Shown one piece after another: positions 1 through 8,091 of a stretch of 64,000 bases of DNA. The DNA comes from Niallia circulans. Its GTDB lineage: Bacteria > Bacillota > Bacilli > Bacillales > Cytobacillaceae. A program made the translations under genes and the position numbers. The stretch spans positions 5,111,204 to 5,175,203 of the forward strand of contig NZ_CP026031.1 of assembly GCF_003726095.1 (NCBI RefSeq), given 5' to 3'. The notes beneath the pieces were generated by a model. It was not told the DNA's origin. It saw only the letters and a program-made list of their open reading frames with translations, and did not search any database. Positions within the stretch are counted from its first letter, which is position 1; the number at the start of each line of letters is the position of its first letter.

Positions 1-146
1 CCTGTGGGAATCTCGTAGTGATAGTGAAGAATAAGGCCGATTCCAATTATACCCCCATCTAACAGATGATGTGGGACTAAAAATCCATTTACCCCAATGC
101 CTATTAATAAGCTCCCTACAATTATCGCCGCTATTTTTTCTATCAC
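1..146 (-). CDS. YitT-family membrane protein, N-terminal part (runs off the window)
   Basis: Reading the minus strand from a GTG at 146 gives an open frame to the window edge, about 48 residues. It contains one hydrophobic helix followed by GVNGFLVPHHLLDGGIIGIG, which is the conserved N-terminal hallmark of YitT/DUF161 membrane proteins (the full YitT gene at 33.9-34.8 kb has the matching FLVPNKILDGGIVGIS). An AGGATG ribosome binding site sits upstream of the GTG. The C-terminal part lies outside the window. The function of the family is not established; the members are multi-pass membrane proteins, often with a C-terminal DUF2179 domain. Confidence 0.7.
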   Translation of the reverse strand, partial: MIEKIAAIIVGSLLIGIGVNGFLVPHHLLDGGIIGIGLILHYHYEIPT

Positions 147-365
147 TAAACATCATCCTATCTATTCCTTGTCCACTCATCTTATACATATGTTTAAAAA
201 CGCGAACATAGAAGAACTTAATCGGACAAGCAGGATGAAAATTGATCGAGCAATTGGGATATGGAAGTTAGAAGTAAGATAGGTAAAAGTACTACTTTTG
301 CTATTAAATTCTATAAACTGGTGATTTAGCGAAATAAAATAACAGAAGATTGCGAGCATTTATTT

Positions 366-600
366 GCTGCAAGAAAAAGTGGTGTTCATAAAGAGAATGA
401 AAGCCAGAAAGAGCTCGGCTGCAAGAAAAAAAGGTGTTCATAAAGAGAATGAAAGCCAGAAAGAGCTCGGCTGCAAGAAAAAAAGGTGTTCATAGAGGGA
501 ATGAAAGCCAGAAAGAGCTCGGCTGCAAGAAAAAGTGGTGTTCATAGAGGGAATGAAAGCCAGAAAGAGCTTGGCTGCAAGAAAAAGTGGTGTTCAATCA
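366..600. repeat. 52-bp tandem repeat, about 4.5 copies
   Basis: Units begin with GCTGCAAGAAAAA at 366, 418, 470, 522 and 574, so the period is exactly 52 bp. The unit is purine-rich on the plus strand (GAATGAAAGCCAGAAAGAGCT segment) and copies differ at only a few bases (CATAAAGAGAA versus CATAGAGGGAA; GCTCGG versus GCTTGG). The period is not a multiple of three, so a coding role is unlikely. Function unknown. Confidence 0.9.
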
Positions 601-738
601 AAGAATGTGCACAAGCTCATCATAAAATACACACAAAAAGCTACGAACTATTTAAAGTAACTAAAAGTGGCTTTCTTTTCTTAGATATCAGTTCTCTTCC
701 AGCACTTTTTAACTTTTAAAGGGTCCCTTTAAATAAGA

Positions 739-772
739 AAAACATCTTTACCCAATTAGGTGAAGATGTTTC
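739..772 (-). terminator. terminator of the phosphate transporter operon
   Basis: On the minus strand AAACATCTTCACC pairs with GGGTAAAGATGTTT around a TAATT loop, followed by a T-rich run. It lies 40 bp downstream of the pit stop codon. Confidence 0.7.
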
Positions 773-811
773 TTATGGCCATTTATTAAGCCGTATATGA
801 TAATTTTTTAC

Positions 812-1810
812 TTAAAAAAAGAAATGCAGGATATAGTAACAAATTGCAGCGATACTTGCTGAAATTGGTAATGTAATAACCCATGTAATAATCATTCGTT
901 GTGCTGTTCCCCATTTAACTCCTTTTAAGCGATGCGCAGAACCAACACCGAGAATAGAAGAAGAGATAACATGGGTTGTACTAACTGGAAGGTGAATTAA
1001 GGTCGATCCGAAAATGATCATTGCTCCTGATAAATCAGCTGCTACCCCATTTACTGGTCGAATTTTCATAATATTTCCACCAACGGTTTTGATAATTCTC
1101 CAGCCACCTACAGAAGTCCCTAGTCCCATTGCAGTAGCACAGGCAAATTGTACCCAAAATGGCACCTCACCAGTTGAAACATAATTATTAGCTAATAAAG
1201 CCATCGTAATAATCCCCATGGCTTTTTGAGCATCATTTGTACCATGTGTATAAGACTGCAATGCTGCTGTGAATATTTGGAAATAGCGAAAACGTCTATT
1301 TGTTTTTGTTAAATTTAAATCCCTAAAAAAGAATTTAAAAATGGAGTAAATAGTAAAACCAACAATAAAGGCGATGATAGGCGAAAGAATCAATGCCTCA
1401 ATGATTTTAATAAACCCAGTATAATTAAGGGAGGAGAAACCAGAAGAAGCAATTGCTGCTCCAGCGATTGATCCAATAATTGCATGGGAAGAACTACTCG
1501 GTATTCCAAAATACCAAGTAACTAAATTCCAGATGATAGCAGAAATCAATGCTGCAAGGATAACGAGAGAACCATTTGTTAATTGAAAAGGATCTACGAT
1601 TCCTTTTGTAATTGTCTTTGCCACACCAGTAAAGGTCATTGCACCAATAAAGTTCATACATGCTGCCATAATAATGGCGTGCTTTGGTTTTAGTGCTTTT
1701 GTTGATACTGCAGTAGCAATGGAATTGGCTGTATCATGAAAGCCATTAATAAAATCAAATGCTAAGGCAAAGACAACGATTAAAATTGTAAGTATTAATA
1801 ATGTATTCAT
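812..1810 (-). CDS. pit: PiT-family inorganic phosphate transporter
   Basis: A 332-residue integral membrane protein that imports phosphate, probably as a metal-phosphate complex in symport with protons, as known for PiT/Pho-4 carriers. The family's duplicated signature is visible: DFINGFHDTANS near residues 19-30 and the second half-site YTHGTNDAQKAMG near 187-199. Additional conserved loops are GIPSSSSHAIIG (about 102-113) and PVSTTHVISSSILG near the C-terminus. About ten hydrophobic helices are apparent. An AAGGAG ribosome binding site precedes the ATG. It follows the DUF47 gene by 14 bp in the same direction, the usual arrangement for low-affinity phosphate uptake in Bacillaceae. A hairpin terminator follows. 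Confidence 0.93.
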   Translation of the reverse strand: MNTLLILTILIVVFALAFDFINGFHDTANSIATAVSTKALKPKHAIIMAACMNFIGAMTFTGVAKTITKGIVDPFQLTNGSLVILAALISAIIWNLVTWYFGIPSSSSHAIIGSIAGAAIASSGFSSLNYTGFIKIIEALILSPIIAFIVGFTIYSIFKFFFRDLNLTKTNRRFRYFQIFTAALQSYTHGTNDAQKAMGIITMALLANNYVSTGEVPFWVQFACATAMGLGTSVGGWRIIKTVGGNIMKIRPVNGVAADLSGAMIIFGSTLIHLPVSTTHVISSSILGVGSAHRLKGVKWGTAQRMIITWVITLPISASIAAICYYILHFFF

Positions 1811-1824
1811 TGGAAAAAGACTCC

Positions 1825-2442
1825 TTATGCGTTCTTCATAATGATACTTTCAAGTGTGTTGGCAACACTTTGACAGTAATCAGCGATATCCTCAAGATTT
1901 TCATACACTTCTTTATATTGGATAATACGAATCGGATCTTTTTCTACAGAGAAAAGGTTTTTAATCGATTGTCGTAAAATGCCATCACATTTTGATTCGT
2001 GATCTTTAATTCTAATTGCATATTCTCTAATTTTAGGTAATTTTTTAGTTGTAAGTAAATCTACTGCTTTATCAATTTCTACTGCACAGTTTTTGATTTC
2101 TTCCACAAAACGCAGCATATATTCATCTGCACTAATGATATTGTACATTTCGAAAAGTGCAGAAGTACTCTCAAGACCATCTAAAACATCATCCATACTC
2201 ATTGTAAGAGCTAGAATGTCTTCTCTTTCAATCGGCGTAATAAAGGCTTTATTTAATTCTGTGATAACTTCATGAACATATGTATCACCTTTTGTTTCAA
2301 TTTCCTTCATTGTTTCAGAAAAAGTTTTTAAATCGCTAACATTTGTTAGCTTATAGTCAGCAAAAAAGTCTGCTCCTTCTTTTAAATTTGAAGCGATATT
2401 TTTTAACATAACAGCAAACTTATCTTGTTTTTTAAAAACCAT
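1825..2442 (-). CDS. DUF47-family PiT accessory protein (YkaA-like)
   Basis: A 205-residue, mostly helical cytosolic protein of the DUF47/PhoU-like family, encoded directly upstream of pit. DUF47 proteins are regarded as regulators or partners of PiT transporters. The acidic helical patterns (KEIETKGDTYVHEV, SMDDVLDGLEST, IKDHESKCDGIL) fit PhoU-like metal-binding helix bundles. The ATG at 2442 is chosen because GGAGG sits 8 bp before it. An ATG five codons further upstream overlaps that ribosome binding site and is unlikely to be used. A PhoP-like box array lies about 95-130 bp upstream, suggesting that phosphate supply controls this operon. Confidence 0.9.
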   Translation of the reverse strand: MVFKKQDKFAVMLKNIASNLKEGADFFADYKLTNVSDLKTFSETMKEIETKGDTYVHEVITELNKAFITPIEREDILALTMSMDDVLDGLESTSALFEMYNIISADEYMLRFVEEIKNCAVEIDKAVDLLTTKKLPKIREYAIRIKDHESKCDGILRQSIKNLFSVEKDPIRIIQYKEVYENLEDIADYCQSVANTLESIIMKNA

Positions 2443-2535
2443 TATGGTTACCTCCATTAATATATAACAAATTATGACTAAGCCTTACATATTTTATAGG
2501 AAAGTTGTCGAATAGCATAGTATTTTGAAAAGAAA

Positions 2536-2574
2536 TTTACAAAAACTTAATATTTGGTTTACAAACTTTTAAGA
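2536..2574 (+). promoter_or_regulatory. candidate PhoP box array (four 11-bp spaced repeats)
   Basis: On the plus strand TTTACA (2536), TTAATA (2547), TTTACA (2558) and TTAAGA (2569) follow one another at an exact 11-bp period. PhoP of Bacillus binds direct TT(A/T/C)ACA repeats separated by about 5 bp. The array lies between the divergent DUF47-pit operon and the small open frame at 2729. The assignment is inference from pattern and context. Confidence 0.5.
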
Positions 2575-2728
2575 AAACTACATTACTTTTTTACAATATT
2601 TTCATTAATTTAATAATTTTCTCCAGGAAATTGAGTGCTTTTTCATAGCTCTATCCTAATATTGTGTCCAATTCTATATATAATAAAGTAATAGCAAAAT
2701 GTCCAAATAAGAAGGAGAGCCACTGTTA

Positions 2729-2881
2729 ATGATGAAATTATTATTATTCGAGAAAGATATGGCTTATAGGAAGAGAACAGAATCCCATAAACAAGTTCTA
2801 TATATTACAATGGACATTACAGGAACTAATAATACGATTATCGAGAAGAAAGGAGATTCCTTATTAGGAGGGGAAGATTAA
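2729..2881 (+). CDS. small hypothetical protein (50 aa)
   Basis: ATG at 2729 with an AAGGAGAG ribosome binding site 9 bp upstream opens a 50-codon frame beginning MMKLLLFEKDMAYRKRT and ending GDSLLGGED. No family is recognised and there is no membrane helix or signal peptide. The good ribosome binding site is the only support. It could also be the remnant of a larger gene. Confidence 0.35.
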   Translation: MMKLLLFEKDMAYRKRTESHKQVLYITMDITGTNNTIIEKKGDSLLGGED

Positions 2882-2997
2882 GTCCAATCCACTCTGTGAA
2901 TCAAAAAGTTTTAATATAGAAAAGAAGCGTAATAAGAACAACAGTCAATATAATGTCCATGTGAAGATGAGAATATGTGGCAGGAAAAGGGGAAAAA

Positions 2998-3837
2998 GTG
3001 GAGAAAAAAGTAGTCCTCATAACAGGAGCAAATAGTGGATTTGGGAAATGGATGACAATAGAATTTGCAAAAGCGAACTATACAGTTATAGCATCGATGA
3101 GAGATAGGAATAAAAGTAGGCAGTTGGTAGAAGAAGCAACAAAAATGGGGATAATCTCTAATATAGACATAGTTTCTTTAGATATTACTTCTGAGCAATC
3201 AGTAGAAAACTTAAGTTTATATGTACAGAGAATAGGCCAGATTGACTTACTGATAAATAATGCCGGCTATGCAGGAGCCGGTTTTTCAGAGGAGATATCA
3301 ATCGAAGAATATCAACGTCAGCTGGATACGAATTTTTTTGGAGCGATTCGTGTAACGCAATGTGTTCTTCCGTTTATGAGAAAGCAGCGGAGAGGAATGA
3401 TTATTAATATAAGCAGCATAAGTGGCGAAATTGGATTTCCAGGCTTATCCCCATATGTTTCCTCTAAATTTGCACTAGAAGGATGGAGTGAGGCCTTAAG
3501 ATTGGAGTTAGCTCCATTTTCTATTCCAGTCGTTCTAGTAGAGCCTGGTTCTTTTCAAACAAATATTTGGACAACAGGGAAGCAAATTGCTGAAAAATCT
3601 ACCTTGTCTTCTTCACCTTATTATTCGTATATGAAACAGCTCGATACATATTTACATAATAGCAGCAAAAAAAATGGAGATCCAAGGTTGGTAGCTGAAA
3701 AGGTAGTTTCTATTGCAAAGAAAAAACATCCAAGATTACGTTATGTAGTTGGAAAAGGAACAAAAGGTACAATCTTTTTCAAGCATATTGTGCCATGGAA
3801 GTGGTGGGAGAAAATCGTTCTATATATTTTAAAGTAA
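2998..3837 (+). CDS. short-chain dehydrogenase/reductase (classical SDR)
   Basis: A cytosolic NAD(P)-dependent oxidoreductase with a Rossmann fold, 279 residues from the chosen start. Visible motifs are the nucleotide-binding TGANSGFG near residues 9-16, NNAG near 87-90, the catalytic serine in ISSISG and the YVSSK active site (Tyr about 153, Lys about 157). GTG at 2998 is preferred because AAAGGGG lies just upstream. A GTG at 2977 would add seven residues (MAGKGEK) with a poor ribosome binding site. Substrate is not predictable. Its C-terminus contains a basic, tryptophan-containing tail (HIVPWKWWEKIV) that may associate with membrane. It stands alone between the phosphate operon and yvgN. 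Confidence 0.88.
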   Translation: MEKKVVLITGANSGFGKWMTIEFAKANYTVIASMRDRNKSRQLVEEATKMGIISNIDIVSLDITSEQSVENLSLYVQRIGQIDLLINNAGYAGAGFSEEISIEEYQRQLDTNFFGAIRVTQCVLPFMRKQRRGMIINISSISGEIGFPGLSPYVSSKFALEGWSEALRLELAPFSIPVVLVEPGSFQTNIWTTGKQIAEKSTLSSSPYYSYMKQLDTYLHNSSKKNGDPRLVAEKVVSIAKKKHPRLRYVVGKGTKGTIFFKHIVPWKWWEKIVLYILK

Positions 3838-3947
3838 AAATATATTAGGAAGCAGGAAATTTTTTAAAAGGAATAATTCATATTTATAGAGAAGTATTCA
3901 AATAAGTGTTATTATATGGATAATTCTGATTTTTGGAGGTGTTTTGT

Positions 3948-4778
3948 TTGGTCAATAGCATCGAACAGAAAGTGACGCTACATAATGGAGTAGAAATACC
4001 ACAATTAGGGATTGGTGTCTTTAAAGTAGAAGAGGGAGACACCGTATTCCAAACAGTAAAAACTGCTTTGGATCTTGGTTATCGTTCTATTGATACTGCT
4101 GCCATTTATAAGAATGAAGAAGGAGTAGGCAGAGCGATAAAAGAAAGCGCTATCCAAAGAGATGAGTTATTTGTTACTACTAAAGTATGGAATGATGATC
4201 AAGGATATGATTCCACTTTAAGAGCATTTGAAACGAGTTTGAAAAAATTAGACTTAGACTACCTAGATTTATATTTAATTCATTGGCCAGGAAAAGATAA
4301 ATATGTGGAAACATGGAAAGCACTTGAGAAATTATATAAAGAAGGATTAGTTAGAGCTATTGGTGTAAGTAATTTTCATGAACATCATTTAGAACATTTA
4401 CTTGCAAATGCAAATGAGAAGCCAACTGTTAACCAGATTGAATTACATCCAAGGCTTTCCCAAGAGAGCGTAAGAGAATATTGCAAGAAAAAAGATATCA
4501 AAGTGGAAGCATGGTCGCCGATTGCCAAAGGTCGGTTAGTAAATGAACCGACACTTAATTATATTGCGAAAAAGCATGAGAAAACCCCTGTTCAAGTTAT
4601 TTTACGCTGGCATCTGCAACATGGAAATATTATAATTCCTAAGTCTGTTCATCCAGAAAGAATCAAAGAAAATGCAGAGATATTTGATTTTCAACTAAGC
4701 TTAGTGGAAATGGATCAAATCGATCGCTTAAATATGAATGAAAGACTTGGCAGTAATCCAGATGAATTATTATTTTAA
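3948..4778 (+). CDS. yvgN: glyoxal reductase / aldo-keto reductase YvgN
   Basis: A 276-residue NADPH-dependent aldo-keto reductase that, by analogy with B. subtilis YvgN, reduces glyoxal, methylglyoxal and other aldehydes. The AKR catalytic tetrad can be placed at Asp49, Tyr54, Lys79 and His112 (motifs SIDTAAIYKNEEGVG and YLIHWPGKDKY). The cofactor-binding end includes IIPKSVHPERIKENA, and the protein ends in NPDELLF as in YvgN. TTG at 3948 is chosen because GGAGGTG lies 6 bp upstream and gives exactly the length I recall for YvgN. The in-frame TTG at 3933 lies in the ribosome binding site. A hairpin terminator follows. Confidence 0.92.
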   Translation: MVNSIEQKVTLHNGVEIPQLGIGVFKVEEGDTVFQTVKTALDLGYRSIDTAAIYKNEEGVGRAIKESAIQRDELFVTTKVWNDDQGYDSTLRAFETSLKKLDLDYLDLYLIHWPGKDKYVETWKALEKLYKEGLVRAIGVSNFHEHHLEHLLANANEKPTVNQIELHPRLSQESVREYCKKKDIKVEAWSPIAKGRLVNEPTLNYIAKKHEKTPVQVILRWHLQHGNIIIPKSVHPERIKENAEIFDFQLSLVEMDQIDRLNMNERLGSNPDELLF

Positions 4779-4814
4779 TTAAATTTAAAGACTATAAAAC
4801 GGAACAAACAAAAG

Positions 4815-4848
4815 GTCTGCGCCTAATTAATTAGGCGTAGATTTTTTG
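4815..4848 (+). terminator. terminator after yvgN
   Basis: CTGCGCCTAA and TTAGGCGTAG form a stem around TTAA, followed by TTTTTT. Confidence 0.85.
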
Positions 4849-5037
4849 TTAGGAAGCACTTAAATGAATCTTCTTAAAACAATGAATGTAATAGTTATGT
4901 TTAAAAGACTCAAAGGGTGGTAAATATAAGTACAAGCAGATAGTGAAAATAAACCGTACGGAAAAATCATTGCTGCAGCATGTTTTTCACTATCTCATTG
5001 AAAAATATCAACACTATAAGAAAAAGGAGTGTTAAAT

Positions 5038-5292
5038 ATGGGATTTTTATGGTCATTAATAATAGGTGGTATTATAGGATGGTTAGCAGGATTAATTACT
5101 GGTAAAGATATTCCTGGTGGAGTTATTGGTAATATTATTGCCGGTTTTGTTGGAGCTTGGTTAGGATCATTAATTTTAGGAGATTGGGGTCCATCCATTG
5201 CTGATTTCGCCATTATCCCGAGCATTATCGGTGCAGTCGTTTTAGTATTTATTCTAAGCCTGATTATGCGTGGTATGCGTAAAACAACATAA
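5038..5292 (+). CDS. GlsB/YeaQ/YmgE-family small membrane protein
   Basis: An 84-residue protein with three hydrophobic segments rich in glycine (GGIIGWLAGLITGKDIPGG, IIAGFVGAWLG, IGAVVLVFILSLI). This is the transglycosylase-associated / GlsB family, commonly linked to general stress and envelope functions, but with no known biochemical activity. ATG at 5038 is used since AAGGAG lies 9 bp upstream. The in-frame GTG at 5029 abuts the ribosome binding site. Upstream GTTTAA and GGGTGG motifs recall a sigma-B promoter but are too closely spaced for a firm call. Confidence 0.85.
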   Translation: MGFLWSLIIGGIIGWLAGLITGKDIPGGVIGNIIAGFVGAWLGSLILGDWGPSIADFAIIPSIIGAVVLVFILSLIMRGMRKTT

Positions 5293-5303
5293 AGTATAGA
5301 GAA

Positions 5304-5345
5304 AAAAGGAAATGAGCTTTCTTAAGCCATTTCCTTTTTTTGTTG
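5304..5345. terminator. bidirectional terminator
   Basis: AGGAAATG and CATTTCCT arms with an inner GCTT/AAGC pairing and T-runs on both sides separate the convergent GlsB-like and yhcT genes. Confidence 0.85.
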
Positions 5346-5357
5346 AAAACATGCCCT

Positions 5358-6281
5358 TTAACTTAGCAATTCTTCCCAATCTTCATTAGGGAATATCGGC
5401 GGATTGTCTAATGGCGGAGCAAAGACTGTAATTTGTTCCTGCGAGATAGGGTGGGTGAATTGAATTTTCGCCGCGTGAAGTGCTTGTCGATGGAACATTG
5501 GTTTCCCGCCATAAAGTTTGTCTCCGGCAAGGGGATGCTTAATGGAGCTTAAATGGACTCTAATCTGATGTGTTCTGCCCGTGTCTAAAGTGCAAGAGAT
5601 AAGGGTTAAATCTTCAGACGGCAGCCGCTTGATTCGTTTAAAATGGGTGATTGCCTGTTGGCCTGTTTCTGAAATTCTTCGACGGCTGCTATGATGTCGA
5701 TCTTTCCCAATCGGCTTATTAATCGTTCCTTTTTTCTGTGCTAAAAAACCCTCAATAAGAGCGATATACGTTCTTTTAATTTTTCTTTCTCTTAATAGAT
5801 AATCAAGCATGTTAGCGACTAAATCGTGTTTGGCAAAAAGAATACACCCGGTAGTATCCCGATCCAATCTGTGGATATGCTTTAATTGTCTTTCTTCTCC
5901 ACTTAATAATAGATGATAGGCCACACCATTTAATAAGGAAGAAGTATCTTCGGGAGAATGAGGATGGGTATCGATGGAATCAGGTTTGTTTACGACTAAA
6001 AGGAAATCATCTTCATAAAGAATAGAAAGATCCATATAAATTGGGATAATGTTGTTAGGTTGCTGCTGAAAGAGATTAATTTTTAAAATATCTTCCTGCT
6101 TAAGCATGGAATTCCATGGAACATTTTGGTTATTTAATTGAACTTTTTTCTCCATTTTAAATAGATGAATTTGCTTTTTTGAAGCAAGTAAAACCTGTGA
6201 AAAGAACTCCTCGATTGATAATCCTTCCCATTGCACAGGGATTTTAAGCAGTAGCCAGTCTCCTTTTCTTTCATATATCAT
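5358..6281 (-). CDS. yhcT: RluA-family RNA pseudouridine synthase (YhcT-like)
   Basis: A 307-residue pseudouridine synthase that isomerises uridine in structured RNA, most likely rRNA. The catalytic motif HRLDRDTTG places the essential aspartate at about residue 140. Other family blocks are VNKPDSIDTHPH (96-107), the GRTHQIRVHLSSIKHPLAGD segment in the C-terminal half and the KIQFTHPISQ strand. An N-terminal S4-like region is replaced by a short lysine-rich domain. ATG at 6281 has AAAGGAG upstream. It is divergent from yhcU, the same neighbour as in B. subtilis, which supports the name. The exact modification site is unknown. Confidence 0.88.
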   Translation of the reverse strand: MIYERKGDWLLLKIPVQWEGLSIEEFFSQVLLASKKQIHLFKMEKKVQLNNQNVPWNSMLKQEDILKINLFQQQPNNIIPIYMDLSILYEDDFLLVVNKPDSIDTHPHSPEDTSSLLNGVAYHLLLSGEERQLKHIHRLDRDTTGCILFAKHDLVANMLDYLLRERKIKRTYIALIEGFLAQKKGTINKPIGKDRHHSSRRRISETGQQAITHFKRIKRLPSEDLTLISCTLDTGRTHQIRVHLSSIKHPLAGDKLYGGKPMFHRQALHAAKIQFTHPISQEQITVFAPPLDNPPIFPNEDWEELLS

Positions 6282-6455
6282 ACATAAAATCTCCTTTGTT
6301 TTTTATACGAATGAATGATAAAAGTGTCTTAAATATAACTTAGTTATCATATCATGGTTTTAATTACCACAGAAATGGTTTTTGGGGATATGTTAGACTA
6401 TGGGTAACAGTTAGGTTGAGTAAATTTATAAGAAATAAAGAGGGTGTTTCATTTC

Positions 6456-6863
6456 ATGAAAGTCGTATTTGCATCAACACCAACACAAGAGGAAAGAATT
6501 AATGAGTTGATTCAGACCTTTTATTCGAAGGTATTTCCTTTTTACTTTTCAGATGAGGAAATTAATCAATTCGAACGATTAAAGGTTTTAGCTATTACTC
6601 CAGAAAAAGCGCAGTTATTAAGCACATTAAAAACATCTTATCAAGTAATTGCCAGTCTTCAAACCCTTGTGAACATATTGGAGGATCCAGAGAATAAGCA
6701 CAAATATAAACAAGTTTTTGCAAAAAATGTCCACATTCTCGAGGAATTGGATATATTCTTTCCCTTCCATTTAGATAATTTTAGATCAAGCAGTAACGGG
6801 GATTCCTGCAATCAAGTGAATTTTAGTATGTATGCAGAGGCAAATAATTCATACTTACTTTAA
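6456..6863 (+). CDS. yhcU: YhcU-like protein (DUF5365)
   Basis: A 135-residue cytosolic protein of unknown function. It begins MKVVFASTPTQEE, the start I recall for B. subtilis YhcU, and it lies next to a yhcT-like gene as there. No catalytic motif or membrane helix is visible. The sequence is helical and moderately acidic, with a hydrophobic VLAITPEKAQLL segment. ATG at 6456 is chosen because AGAGGGTG lies about 10 bp upstream. A GTG at 6444 overlaps it. Confidence 0.75.
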   Translation: MKVVFASTPTQEERINELIQTFYSKVFPFYFSDEEINQFERLKVLAITPEKAQLLSTLKTSYQVIASLQTLVNILEDPENKHKYKQVFAKNVHILEELDIFFPFHLDNFRSSSNGDSCNQVNFSMYAEANNSYLL

Positions 6864-6901
6864 TTTTTTCTAACTTCCTATTGCTTATTCTTTAGGAAAG
6901 G

Positions 6902-6943
6902 AAAAAGGCCATCGCAGTCAATAGAAAGACGATGGCCTTTTTT
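6902..6943. terminator. bidirectional terminator
   Basis: GGCCATCG and CGATGGCC form a GC-rich stem flanked by AAAA and TTTTTT between the convergent yhcU and thioredoxin genes. Confidence 0.88.
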
Positions 6944-6964
6944 ATACAAAATTTTTTAGCACCC

Positions 6965-7438
6965 TTATTTTTTCACACTGTATTCTTCGAGCCACTGTTT
7001 AAAGACTGCAGGTTCTTTGTAGCCATTAATTCTGCTTACTTCTTTTCCATTTTTGTATTGGACAATAGTAGGAGTTGACTCGATATTGTATTTATCCCAG
7101 CCTTCCTCAAATTCCAATAAATTATATTGATCAATCGATACATTTAATTCTTTTGCAAGTGGCATTAATTCAGGAGTAGTTTTTAAACAATATTGACATT
7201 CTGAACTAAAGAAATAGACGGTCACATCTTCCTCGTTTTTTAATTTTTCCTCGAGTTCATCAGGAAGGATGATATTTTGGTAATTAGGATTCTCTAATAA
7301 TTCAACTGTAGCTGGCTCCAGATCTGCTTTCTTATAGATATTGCCTTCCACAGCTTTTTCTTTTTTCATATGAGATAAAAAAGCTACCCCAGCAAATAAA
7401 ATAATAATAAAGACAAGGAAAAACAGGACTTTTTTCAT
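6965..7438 (-). CDS. membrane-anchored thioredoxin-like thiol-disulfide oxidoreductase
   Basis: A 157-residue extracytoplasmic thioredoxin-fold protein. An N-terminal helix (residues 4-22) anchors it or acts as a signal. The active site is CQYC at 81-84, preceded by TVYFFSSE, and the cis-proline loop is STPT near 121-124. The gene overlaps the upstream bdbC-like gene by 4 bp (ATGA), so the two are translationally coupled. Such pairs oxidise thiols in exported proteins: BdbC passes electrons from the thioredoxin-like partner to quinone. Whether this partner is a BdbD/BdbA-type oxidase or a reductase cannot be decided from the CxxC dipeptide alone. Confidence 0.85.
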   Translation of the reverse strand: MKKVLFFLVFIIILFAGVAFLSHMKKEKAVEGNIYKKADLEPATVELLENPNYQNIILPDELEEKLKNEEDVTVYFFSSECQYCLKTTPELMPLAKELNVSIDQYNLLEFEEGWDKYNIESTPTIVQYKNGKEVSRINGYKEPAVFKQWLEEYSVKK

Positions 7439-7881
7439 TCATTCATCTCCTTTGTTTTTTTCCAAATAATAAGGCTGCAAGTAAAGATAATGATAAATCC
7501 AATTAGCGCCATAAAGGGGATCGTGATAAAACCTAACCAATTTATGTACTCACCTGTGCAAGAAACTGGTCCGCAGGCTGATGACGATTCAAAGATGCTA
7601 GCTAACTTTTGGATGGAATAGTGATAAATGGAAACACATGCGCCAATCCCAGAAAGAATCATGGTATAAAAGCTGATTTTGTAATCTTTTCGAATTACCG
7701 CAATTCCTAAAATAATCACAAACGGGTACATTAAAATACGCTGATACCAACACAAAGTACATGGAACAAATTCTCTAATTTCGGAAAAGTAGAGACTGCC
7801 AAACATGCTGAGGACAGCTGCAATCCATGCCAAATATAAAATGTTCTCCCGTGAATCCTTTTGCTTTGTTTTTTCCTCCAT
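7435..7881 (-). CDS. bdbC: BdbC/DsbB-family disulfide bond formation protein
   Basis: A 148-residue quinone-linked oxidoreductase with four membrane helices. The two redox cysteine pairs of the DsbB fold are visible: CTLC at 41-44, followed by WYQR (quinone-side motif), and Cys103/Cys108 in the second extracytoplasmic loop (SSACGPVSC). It reoxidises the thioredoxin-like protein encoded immediately downstream with a 4-bp overlap. The ATG has GGAGAATC upstream. Length and topology match BdbC. Confidence 0.9.
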   Translation of the reverse strand: MEEKTKQKDSRENILYLAWIAAVLSMFGSLYFSEIREFVPCTLCWYQRILMYPFVIILGIAVIRKDYKISFYTMILSGIGACVSIYHYSIQKLASIFESSSACGPVSCTGEYINWLGFITIPFMALIGFIIIFTCSLIIWKKTKEMNE

Positions 7882-8091
7882 AAGATTCTCCTTTATTGTG
7901 TTTATTGATTCCTAAAATTGATAGAAATATTTTCACTATAAAAAAAGTATAAAGGTAATCGGAATTGATGTAAACAAACTAGAATTCCAAAAGGAGAGAG
8001 ATTATATCTGAAAAAAATGGGGAAATGTAAAAATAGTAAATAAAATGTAGAGTATGGATTAAGAAGATCATACATAAGGGAGTAAAATAGT

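Larger units (their letters stand above)
147..811. other. intergenic region with repeat and palindrome
   Basis: No convincing gene lies here. The region contains the 52-bp tandem repeat (366-600), a perfect 19-bp palindrome TTTAAAGGGTCCCTTTAAA at 715-733 and the hairpin terminator of the phosphate transporter operon. Small open frames at 97-282 and 486-719 have no ribosome binding site and either oppose the YitT start or only read through the repeat. Confidence 0.7.

Noticed and set aside
97..282. 61-codon plus-strand frame
   Set aside because: It opposes the start of the YitT-family gene, has no ribosome binding site and no recognisable sequence.
486..719. 77-codon frame through the 52-bp repeat
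   Set aside because: Only reads the repeat; the 52-bp period is not a multiple of three and there is no ribosome binding site.
4899..4920. Sigma-B promoter before the GlsB-like gene
   Set aside because: GTTTAA and GGGTGG are only 10 bp apart, shorter than accepted spacing, and the -10 is imperfect.
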